From Sphagnum compactum (taxonomy: Eukaryota; Bryophyta; Sphagnopsida; Sphagnales): a stretch of 64,000 bases of DNA. A model generated the notes under the pieces. The model did not search any database. It saw only the letters and a list, made by a program, of their open reading frames with translations, and was not told the origin of the DNA. Position numbers and translations under genes: made by a program. Shown piece after piece: positions 53,341 through 64,000 of this stretch. The stretch is from contig OZ234500.1 of NCBI GenBank assembly GCA_965153455.1, forward strand, positions 9,238,001 to 9,302,000. Reading direction: 5' to 3'. Position 1 is the stretch's first letter; each line of letters begins with the position of its first letter.

Positions 53341-56300
53341 GATGCGCGTTGACTGAGTGAGCAAAAGGGGGAAAAAAGCTCAATTCGGCTGCCTCTGTTT
53401 GATGCAATCAGCCCTTTGGCTCGCTGGCACCAGTGTCAGAAAACGTGCCAAACTGCCTCTTGTTATTTTGGCTTGCTAGGCTACTCAACTTATTATTTAC
53501 CCCTGACCGCACTGACTCACTCCTCAGGCTCTCCCGCACTTACTCACTCGCTCCCTGACTGGGTCTTCTTTGTCTCTCTCCTTTTTCCTTTTAGTTTTTT
53601 AAATTTTAAATACCCTCCTAGGTACCTTGGTAGCTCTGACACTAATCATATTATTTTCAGAGATGTTGAAAGTTTCAAAAACCTTTTTTTACCAAGCCTT
53701 TTTTTTAATGAAAAATTCCAAAAAATTAAATATTTGACAGAAATGTGTCAAAGCTGCCAAGTTACTATAGTAAGGTTTTTTTTTTTCCCCCCTTAACAGG
53801 GACTCAATTGGCATCAGGAGTACTTTTTTGTCCAATGGTGTGTGTGATGTAGTAGCCACACTTGTGATCATCAACAAGCGGAATTAGCCAAATTTGGCTA
53901 CTAGTCAAGGAAGAAAGTAGAAAAATTTAAGAATCTTGATATATTTTGGAGTCAAACTCTTTATGTAAATCTGGAGATTTCAGGAAAAAATTCCTCAAAA
54001 TCTGGCAACTTTGGCAAAAAAAATTTGGTAAAAAATCCTCTGTATGGATTGCACTGGAATTTGTTTTGTCCGCAAGTGGTGCAAATTTGTCTGGTTAAAA
54101 AATTGCTGAATTTGGCATAGTTCTTTTGGGCTGTTTTTGGATGTGGTTTTACAACCTTAAGGCCATTTATTTATTATCTATCCATGTAAGGGAGAGACTA
54201 CTGAACAATGTAGTTTTCATTTGATTGCACATTTTGAGGAATGTTCGCCACATGTTACTCTTAATGTTTGAGAACTACTTACATAATGCCATTTATTTAT
54301 ATATTGGCTATGAGCTTTTGCCGTAAGGAGCCCAATTGTAGAACATTTCCTTTCTAAAATGTTGCAGATTTTTGAACTTGCCATAAAGGGCAGAGCCATT
54401 ACCAGATCAGCTGGGCCCCCTGCTTGTTTATTTAGTTCTTCATACTATTCTTCCTCTCTTTTCCTTCTTTTTTTCCTTAACATTTCTTTCTTTCAGCGGC
54501 CACGAACTTGGATTTTTTATTTTTTCTGGAATGAAATTGGAATGTTGTGTCTTCAGGAATCAAGCAATGAAAAAATGGACCCATGGATGGGTAGATGAAT
54601 GAATGCATGAATTAATTGATGGGGGTGAAAGATTGAATTGAAAAATAACATCTTATAAATGTCCACAAGTTAACAACTAAGCAACATTGGGCTATATGAA
54701 TGATTGGATGAAGGAACCATGCTTTGTGGCCATGGTGGAATTGATTGAATGAAGAAACATATTAGTGTTCCATGGGGAGACCTTCAAGCCACCACAAATT
54801 ATTTGAGTAAATGCCCAGAAAACCACATGATTGATTGATTAAGTTTCACATAATATCAACTAGCTTTTTCCACAAAAATGTCATCTTAATATGTGATTTT
54901 GGGTGGCTTGCCCAAAATGGCTGGTTTGTCTAAACAGGTTGAAGTTGCTAGGTGGTCATGTTACAACAACAATCAATCCCTTCATTCCTCAATTGAATGT
55001 CCTAATATGCACTTTCAACGCTCAACACCATGGGGTGATTGTTTCATCAAATTATGATCATCAGTTTTGTCTTGCCTTAAGGCAAGCATCTAATCCACAA
55101 AGAAACATTTGGTTAGTCACCATTGGGTGCTCCTCTCTTTGGAACAAAATTCACATTGTTATTTTGTTTTGAGACAAAAATGCAAAAAACTTTATTCCAC
55201 CTACCGAAGCAATTTAGTGAACACAAATCATACATAGTAGTCTTTCCTTGGCCTAGGTTCCATGGAATTTTGCAACTTGCTCCAACTGCCCTTGGAATGA
55301 TATCCATTGGTGATGTCTTCTCATTTACACCATCATGTAATACCCATCACAAACACAACCCCCAAACATGGCATGAATATATAGTGTGAATGTTCCTTGT
55401 TCCCATGACTATCTGGGCCTTCTCCAAAACAAAACTTGATATTTAGAACCCAGGAAAGTGGTTTGCACATTGTGGATAATTAAGAGAGGAAGTAGCATGG
55501 AGGCAATAATCAACCTATGGTAGGTTTAGGTCAAGGGAAGATGAGTTTGGGGCACGAACATAAGGCAGGAATAAAAACAAATAGGAAGATTGGCAATATG
55601 GGAATATATGCACGATAATATATGTCCCATCATCAAGCCCAGCACCCAAGTTTTACCTTTTGCCACCTTCAACATCACAATGACTACATTCCAGAAGCCA
55701 CATTTGCCTTGGGTTATCATTATTTGTTAGTTTGTGCAAGGTGTGTGTGGCAATGATGTTGGAAAGCAAATTTTTTTTACCATGTCCTATTATTGTACTT
55801 GGGCTTCATGTTGTTTTGCACTACAAGGATGATCAATTGAGATAAGGTCAAAATATTAATATATTTTAAAATTAAATGATTTTGAAGGAAAGATAATTAG
55901 TGACTAGACTTGGCAATCCATGATCATACAGATTATTTATAAAATCATTTTCACTTCCATTTATTTTATGACATGAAATGTAATCTTCACCTATTGGAAA
56001 CATTAAGCTTTTAAGCACCTCTAATGTCCCTTGGTAACCTATATAGTGCCCTTGTCATTCTTTCTGTCTTTTTTGGTGCCCCTTGTTGTTCCGAAAAATA
56101 AGAAATTGGGTCTTTCCAATCTTATTCAATGTTTTTCATATTGCGCTTCCCAATGACCCCTTATGGCCCTTGTGGTTTGAAAAATATAAAATATAAAATA
56201 TTTTCAACCATAGTGCCCCTATAGTACTTCTTTGCACCTTTGGTGTCTTTTAAAATATCATATGCAAACTTCCCTTAGTGCCTCCTTTTGATTCAAAAGG

Positions 56301-58540
56301 AATTTTTTAAAAATCCAACATGGCACCCCTTAAGGTGTTTCTAACATGCCTTTTCAACAGCCCCATTATTGCTTGTCGCAAGTTCCTTGTTGGCATTCTT
56401 GGGGGTTTTTTTTTTCCCCTCACCATCACCATCTGTTATCATTTGTGGTGTTTCCTAAATGTGTTTTTGTTTTGGTTCAAAGGCAACCTAAGCCTTTCAT
56501 TTACTTGTAATTTTGATTTTCAATACAAACCAAAAGCTATTGTCATGTTATAGAATTTAGTGTTGGAGTTTTGAATATTACAAAAATAAAAAGTATCTAA
56601 TTTATTAAATAATGTATGAATATAGAATGTGGTTTAATAGATTAAAATACACCAAGACATGTTCTTTTCATATGAAATCAAATGTTGAAATTTAAGACTT
56701 TCATAGTTTGCAATCTTGATGTGTAGGTCTTGCTTCAATTATACTTGTAGATTCATATTTCAAAACATTAATAGTGCATTATTTAATAGGTCATTAAGCC
56801 TAAGAATATAGTTGTTGAATGAAATGTGAAACAAAATGCACTTGATTGCAAATCATGCACTTTCAAATAATCATATGCAGATTGAAATCTCAAAGCTTTT
56901 AAGACTTTGGTGTGATACATAATGATAGTAGATTGATAAATATGATTATAATTAACATGTAATTGATTTAAAATATATATATAAATCTTTGAAAAATGTA
57001 AAATTTGAAATCAAGAGCTAGACTTTGAACATGTTTCAACTACATAGTAAATGAAAAAAATTTATAACTAAAAATTAAAATTGTTGTGATCAACTTGTAT
57101 GGGCAAAAAGAGTCTTGACAATCTTAATTTGTACCCAATTTGCAAGCATTTGTGTATCGACCATGAATTAGATCACTTCTTTTTCTTCTTCCCTTTTTTT
57201 TGTCATTTTTTTTGTTTTTCTCTTTTTTTCTTATTAAACTTCTATGATAGCAAGTCATTAATCCTCCCATGTAAATTTTAATTATTGATTAATGACACGC
57301 ATTGAAAAAAAGTTGCAACCCTTACAACATATTCATAGGATATTAAAACACACATGATTTAATAGATTCATAATATTTTCAAATTTCTTAAATACATTTT
57401 ATTATTATAATACAAGGGCAGATTCAACACATGTTTGTAGAACAAATAATGAATTTTGAAAACTTCACATCAAGAATAAAATATTTTTGAAATTACCATA
57501 TTTTTTAAATAACATGATAAGTCTTAAAGAGGCCAAGGTATTATGATAATAAGTAAAATGTAAATATTTAGAAATGACATCCATGTAAAATAAATAATGC
57601 AATAAACAAGATGGATTTTAGTTTTTTAGTTTGCCATATTTGGATATTAAGGGATGAGGATTGCCAAATGGGCTTTTAAAAACATATAAATAATTTGATC
57701 TCATCAAGTTGTGTTTGATCTATATGGCAACATCTTCATTAAATTCTATCCTCTTCTATAATGTCAATACAGGTTTCCATAAATTTCAAGGATATTTTAC
57801 ATTCATATAAAAAATCATTAGTTGTATATTGTAAATTTGTTAGAATATATCATCAAGCAATGACATTTGTAACAAGGAAAATGTTGGTCATCTATCCATA
57901 TAATTAATGATGTTCCAAATTGAATTTAAAACTAATGAATCTCCAAAAAACTAATCAAAAAATCACAAACTTGATCCATCATAAATACATAAAAGGAACA
58001 TTTTAATTCAATCAAATATTCCTGCAAAGTTCTTTCCATATATTTATGATAAAAAAATTTAAATTTTCAAACATGTCAAGTAAGGTGCAAATAAATGAAA
58101 TACTATTTTTTTCTTATTCTCAAAATAATGGAAGCATAGAAGATACTTGTGCACTCTCAAATTGTGCATATTATACTTATAATATAATAAGTTTGGACAC
58201 TATATTGATTGGGTTGGTTTCAAAGCTACTTACAAAAGTTTATAATCCAATTTCTTCTACAATATGTCAAAAATCGTAAACTGGATTTTAGGCAAGCGAA
58301 TTTCTTTGTATACTTTACCATGCTTGTGCTTTATAATTATTATGTGAAAGACCAATCAAAGTGGCCAATCACAAAAAGAACATTGAGCTTTGAGATGGAC
58401 CCACAACTAATTGGTCTCATCAAGCTTTTACAAAATGTTCACTGCTTGACCAACTTTAAACTCAATATGTTAGTTATGGGTAACTTAACCTTGGATCTTT
58501 GTTGATAACTAACATTTTTTTTCAATAACTAACCAACACT
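53341..58540. other. AT-rich intergenic DNA
   Basis: No gene recognised. It contains one arm of an inverted repeat (53840-54030) and long low-complexity T- or A-rich runs. Confidence 0.45.
53840..54030 (+). repeat. Inverted repeat arm, left
   Basis: Complementary (with indels) to 59530-59700. Shared words: TGATGTAG...AGCCACAC, GGAATTAGCCAAATTTGGCTAC, AAGAAAGTAGA and AAAAAATTCCTCAAAATCTGG. Confidence 0.7.
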
Positions 58541-58544
58541 TGAC

Positions 58545-58770
58545 CATACCTCATATGGATTGATGTGGCATGTGCCATTGGCCCAAGTGTGCATTGTGAA
58601 CAAGACCTTGATGATAAAGCTTAATTGTGAAAAAAATAATTTAAGTTTTAAATTAATTCCAATGAAAAAATTGTTCAAAACTCAATATCTCTCCCACCTT
58701 AGGATTAAAAATTATGAAATCACCTCCAAGAAATCTTAGTCATCAATGGTCACTAAGAACTCACCCCAAT
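58545..58770. repeat. Direct repeat, first copy
   Basis: Diverged match to 59025-59230. Best block: TGTGCCATTGGCCCAAGTGTG (58576 and 59054), preceded by CATATGG and followed later by AAAATCACCT-like words; period about 480 bases. Confidence 0.65.
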
Positions 58771-59024
58771 TCACATTATAAATATCTAGTTTTGATTTTG
58801 TTGAATTTTCTTTTAAAAAATTGTTCAATATTCAATAATTTATTCAATAATTCTTGCACTGTAAATATAAACACTACCAAACCATATCGGTGCACCCTTA
58901 CTAATTGAGGGCTTTTCAACGATACCAAGAGCAAGGGTGTGTTGTGGTTTGGGAGATCTCATCATGACAAACAAAACAAAATAAAGCAAACAAACAACCT
59001 TTGTCAATAGATAGATTTACTTTC

Positions 59025-59230
59025 CTATTGATTTCATATGGGATTAATGTAGCTTGTGCCATTGGCCCAAGTGTGAACCAGTTACCCAAAACTTTCTTTC
59101 CAAAACCATTTTTTGTAATTACTTGAGTTTGCAATGACAAAAAATAGTCAAAATTCAATATTTTTTGCAACCTAAGTTTTAAAATTTCCAAATCACCTTC
59201 ATTAACTCCTACTCACCAAGGGCTTTGCCA
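59025..59230. repeat. Direct repeat, second copy
   Basis: See the first copy at 58545-58770; the shared 20-base block is nearly exact and the flanks are alignable with indels. Confidence 0.65.
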
Positions 59231-59529
59231 AATTCTCAGTACATGTTGACTAATTTGACTCATTTTTGCCAAATTTTCATATCACAAAATTGAAAAAGAA
59301 ACCTGCTCTCAAGCACTCATTCATACCAAGCTGTAAACCTTGGGACCTTAGTGATATGGCACATCAGAAGGATTATTAAAAACCCATGATTGCCATGGGA
59401 TAAATGGAAGCATTTTCATTCACCTTACCTACAATTGATAATTGGCACATTTTTGTTAAATATTTATTTCTTAGAAAAATGAGGTTATCTAGTGTGATTC
59501 ATTCAAATTATTTTTTTGATAAAAAATGC

Positions 59530-59700
59530 ACCAAAGTCTCCAGATTTTGAGGAATTTTTTTCTGAAATTGCCATACTTAGAAAATAAGTTCCAGCATGTC
59601 ACCGAAATATAGTAGGGTTCCTTTTTTGTCTACTTTCTTCAGTGACCTGTAGCCAAATTTGGCTAATTCCAGTGTGGCTACATCACAATATTGAAAGAAA
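59530..59700 (-). repeat. Inverted repeat arm, right
   Basis: Reverse complement partner of 53840-54030, 5.5 kb away. Confidence 0.7.
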
Positions 59701-62700
59701 AAAAAGAGAGAAAAGCATCCTGCCCACAATACCACAAGCCCCATCCAATAAAAGAAACTCTTATATCTAGGTTCCAATTTCAACAGGAAATCAACCAGTA
59801 GATGAAAGTATTGGTTTCATATCTTAGTAGTACTTTACCCTAAGGTCAGTTTCATCATTAAATAATCCTCAAAATATGAAATGAAATTTTGTGAAAATAT
59901 GAAGTTGACATGTTGAAAATCATCATAACTTAATTATCATAGGCTACACTTTTAATAATTTAGCTACTCATATCACAATATTATAGGAGACGAATGGAAA
60001 AAAAGTATAATTTCAAAATTATCAAAAAAACGAATTTATTTTTGAAAAATAAATAAATTATTCGTTTTTGTCAATGTGGAAACTGACCCTAGGCTACATA
60101 CAGTATCCAGAATCAGACAGGTGAGGCTGTGAAGAGCTGCCATGCAGTGTCAGGGTGCCTAATGAAGCAACAAGGTTACTAGGGGGAAGTGAGTTGATTG
60201 TACAAAGGTCAAAGTGAATAATCATTGCTTCAAGAATAATAAGTAATGGTACCCAACACTTTAGCCCAAGCTTGAGGATAGAGGAGGACACAGGATCCCC
60301 CCCTAGAATGATGAAACCCTGGCAAACTTGATTAAAACAAAGCACCAGCAAAGGGGGAAAGGGAGGACCCAAGTCTAAGCCAAAAGCGCAGAAACCCAAA
60401 TGGTGATCAAAGTGGGCAAAGGAACAAATTAAAAGGATACAACACTCCCCCAAAGTGCATCTCTGACAAGCCTTAGAGCTTATCCTTTGTGCTTTTCCAG
60501 ATTAGGTGGCATTCTCTCGATTAAAGTGATGTAAAACCTGCCATTAGCCTACAAGAAAGTGGGACGAACCAGGAAGAAAGAAATGGAAAAAGGAAGGATT
60601 ATTATATAGGTCCAATTTTCCTTCATAACCTTCAAATCTCAGCCTACCAAAATGCCAAAAGAAAGATTAATATTCAACTACCTTCAAGAAGTACCTTCTG
60701 AGTGATAACACCTTGGGTGCACCAAACTTGGTTAAATCAAGTGCAGTAGTTTTCTTATGAAAATTTAGTCTAACCATGATGATTTTATTTTTTTTGGCAT
60801 GTCCAATGTTCCAATCTTTTTCTTTTTTTGGTGATGGACTGATCAAAGTGACTCTTCGCAAACAAACAAAAAATTAAAATCAAAAAAGTTAAAAGTCTAA
60901 GAAGTTGCCCAAGTGGCAACCCTAGACTCTTTTTCTTCTGTCATCATGGTTGTTCCTTACTTTTGTGAAGAATCTAGTTTGGGTTAGGAATTCACTTCTA
61001 GGTCTGCTTCTTCAACAAAATAAATTTCAGTTCTAGTGTGACCTGGACCTGTGTCAGCAAATTTGGTTGTGCGACTAAGCCCTAACTGGATGATATAAGG
61101 CAAGCTTGCCCTAATGGATGTTTTATAATGTTGGATGTGATTGGCAAAAAAATGCCAAAGATAGAGACAGTTGGCGATCATGAATATTGAAGGAAGCTGC
61201 ATTTTTCTTCTTTACTTCTTTTCTATTTTTCTTGTGTTTTGTTGTTTGTTGGCTATGAAGATTGGTTTGTTACTTTTCATCGTGTGCTGGCGCTCAATTC
61301 AAGTTGGTGATGGAGTGTTGTTTCTGTGAATTTCTTCAGTTGTGTGATGGAAATGATTCAGAGTTGCTAAATGGAGGACAGTGCACTTGGTTGTTGAAGG
61401 GGATAAATACAAGACAATTGGAAAAACTAAGCACACTTGTTTTTCTGATCCTTCTTCATTGAATTTTGATATATTGTAGGAATAAAATTTGATATTAGGA
61501 CTTTGGGAAGAATGCCAAAGCTCAATGTTGGGTGTATGCACTGTAAGGTGGTTCATTTTTGGCGAATGTTGCACTCCCTAAAAGTTCATACAATAGTGTT
61601 AAAATGACAGTTTATTTTGATATCATTAATTTAGTGGGGAATTACATGGTGGTTAATGAATTAAAAAGTCCATATGAAAAATAACCATTGTAAACAATTC
61701 TTTAATGTACATGTTTAAAAAAAAAATTGAAATCCACCAAAAAATGATTATGATATGAACTTATGAAAATATGGTTCATTTTAGGTCATTCAAAAGTCCA
61801 TAACTTTTTTTTGGTGAAATCTTTTCTAGCAATTTTTTTGCACAAATGTTCTTTTTGTTTTAACATATCATATATTAAGTCCCTATAAGATATCTCAAAT
61901 AAAATTCATACACAAAATGCATGTATATAGAGGCACAAACAGCAAACCAGTCCATATTTTTCAAGTTCAAAAGTCCATTACTAAATATTTGGTGTATATA
62001 TGTTACAATTATTTTTATCTAAATGTCTTCTTCTTCAAGTTGACAATTTATATCTAGCCACAAATTTGAAAAATTATTATTTTTATGCCATGTTAAGAGC
62101 ATGTAAATGCACGCCACTCTACAAAAAATTGAATTTTGATGTAAAAAGTGAACCTCCCTACCTTACAACCACCCTGTTTATATGTTTTGCTTATTAGTTT
62201 CATGAATTATGTTGTGCTGAAATTAGCGAACAGAACAGTAGGTATTTACAAATCAATAAGGATCTTATGACAAAAGAGATGACAAACTTTAGAGGATCAA
62301 TGGGTTAGCCTTTTGTGGATTATTATGCTCAAGTTTGACATGCTTTGGCTTTACATGGGATTATGGGAAGGATCAAGTACCTAGGTATTTGGGAGCTTTA
62401 AGTAAATTTTCTATAGTGGAAAGTTTTTGGGAAAATTAAAATAAATCAGTCAAAAAATTACTTGTTAGTATTTTTTCCATCTTTAGTATAAGGTCAATAA
62501 TGGGTTTGGGCATTAAGACTACATTGATTATATCTATAATTGGGATACCCACAATTATAGGCCACGATAGTCCACACTGAGAGATGATCCGGAGTGAACT
62601 AATCCATCAAGGTCCATAGAATAAAATTAACTTTGTCACTATGTTATAAATAGAGTTGATTTGGGTTCATAAGATATGTTGATTCCTTTAAAACACAATT

Positions 62701-64000
62701 ATATGATGTTTGTTTGATGTCAAAATGTATACAAAACTTTGTGTACCCTCCTTTTTGGTGACACTACTTCTAGTTTTGATTCTAAAAATAAGACCTATTT
62801 TCAATCTAGATCCAAATTAGATCCATTTTAAATTACGCAAATTAGAATAAGTGATTAACTACCAATCAACCTCTAGTTAGCCTCTAATACTAGTTTTTTT
62901 TCAAAAACTTTAATTTTGATTTTAGTTCTTGTTTTTTAGGTCTAGTACTTTAAAAATCAAATTCAAGTTCCAATTTTATAACCAATTCCAAAATCAAGCT
63001 TAATTTTGGTTTGAATTTTACTACTTGAAATTGGAATTGGCAATAACTTCTAACCTTCTTGGTAAATATTAAAATTTTCCTTCTTGATTGGGTTCTCTAT
63101 ACAAAATCATAAACATTCATAAAAATTACAAATCTACATGCAAATTGACTACAAACTTATAGTCAATATTAATAGGTATTGTTCATGCAAGTACTAATTG
63201 CTGCAACCTTATTTTTACATGTTATTTTATAGTCAAAAACATAATTATTTAGCAATCTCCAAAATCCATTACCAAAACAAGGTGCAAAAAAATTTCAAAA
63301 TTACATCATGAAAGAATGTTTAAAATAAAAAGGTTGAAGAAATATTCAAAATTTTCCTCCAAGACCTTAATTCAAATCCAATCACTAACTATTTAATAAG
63401 TAAATACACTACATTTTACCTTCATTAACCAATATGTCTCCTTAACATTTACCCCCTTTACTTTGGATTCCATCTTCAAAATCCTTGTTATGTACAATAA
63501 AGTTTGATGCTAAAAGGTCAACTACAAATACTATTCCTCCTTGGTTGCTTGTGAAACTTTCCTATTGTTGCCACTTGTTCTAGTAGTGACTATTATATAG
63601 ATACTTGTTACTATGCCACCCAGTCCATTGAATTTACTTCCTATTGTTCTTCCATCACCACTTGTTGTTGTGCTAACACCTATTCTTCTTGTTGTTGTTG
63701 TGTTGACTAGTCCCTATCATGTAACATTAAAATGGTGTGTTTGAACTCATTTGACTAAAACTCAAATGCATGTTGTTCTTTAATCACAATTTCCTCCTCG
63801 TACGTACCTATTATGTCAACTCCTATGTCCATCTGCATTGGTCCTATACGATTTTGGTCAAGTGCCTTTAGTTCTTCAAGCTATTATTTTCCTTCTTGCT
63901 AAGCAAAAGCATGATAAAATAGTCAAGAAATTCATCTACCCAAAATCTAGTTTAAATTTTTTGACATAAGCACAAGAAAGTGGATTAAGAGTTTTTGTAA
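59701..64000. other. AT-rich intergenic DNA without a supported gene
   Basis: 60090-60480 is richer in GC than its flanks and has a 119-codon minus frame without a recognisable motif. 61230-61600 has short frames on both strands that I cannot support. The remainder is low-complexity AT-rich sequence. Confidence 0.45.

Noticed and set aside
60094-60453. 119-codon minus-strand frame with hydrophobic stretches
   Set aside because: No recognisable domain, no splice context; could not be supported as a gene.
1-64000. tRNA or rRNA genes
   Set aside because: I looked for the T-arm GGTTCGAATC-type word with matching arms and saw none; the tRNA-like GGTTATGGGCCC sites are primer-binding sites, not genes.

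Overview
The window is nuclear DNA of a land plant: spliceosomal GT-AG introns, a plant-type phospholipase D remnant, a plant GT47 exostosin-family glycosyltransferase, plant-type Ty1/copia and Ty3/gypsy elements, Helitrons and a MITE. The long AT-rich intergenic stretches and several decayed repetitive ORFs look more like a seed-free plant (fern, lycophyte or bryophyte) than an angiosperm, but that is a weak inference. Only one gene looks intact and cellular: the two-exon GT47 gene on the minus strand at 49938-52233.

Layout. 1-38132 is a nest of LTR retrotransposons. Copia family 'A' has LTRs of about 440-530 bp that start TGTTA and end CCAATA. There are eight or nine A LTRs, in both orientations. 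A second, related copia family 'B' is represented by one young element (7838-13187). Family B lies inside an aberrant A element (5483-13832), which itself lies inside a decayed Ty3/gypsy element on the minus strand (gag at 13838-15619, protease and RT leader at 4068-5482). Matching 5-bp target duplications support both nestings (ACAAT, AATCC). A phospholipase D pseudogene fragment (1331-2609, minus) is wedged between gypsy pieces. A second gypsy fragment (RNase H plus integrase, 26664-28062) is cut by a full-length but dead A element (28063-33672), followed by two truncated inverted A copies (33673-38132).

15886-26000 and 38133-47700 are AT-rich and gene-poor. They hold a tandem or nested pair of non-autonomous Helitrons (21047-22331), a Tourist-like MITE (39719-39925), a decayed LINE-type reverse transcriptase (44340-45850), two or three unclassified repetitive ORF remnants (17012-17916, 19022-20602, 41093-41340) and a diverged dispersed repeat present at 22.7 and 47.0 kb. 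47.9-53.4 kb is the only gene-like island: a possible orphan exon, a 230-bp-class tandem repeat, then the GC-rich GT47 gene with a minisatellite in its intron and GA-rich tracts upstream. 53.4-64 kb is AT-rich, with diverged duplicated and inverted repeats and no supported gene.

How parts work together. The A and B LTRs share one architecture: a short-period array mixing telo-box (AAACCCTA) and GCC-box (AGCCGCC) words just upstream of a TATATA box, and a primer-binding site that matches the anticodon arm, not the 3' end, of initiator tRNA-Met (the half-tRNA priming mode known from Drosophila copia and yeast Ty5). Most element ORFs are killed by stop codons, several being C-to-T type changes, as expected of methylated, silenced repeats. 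All comparisons were made by eye; no alignment or database search was run.
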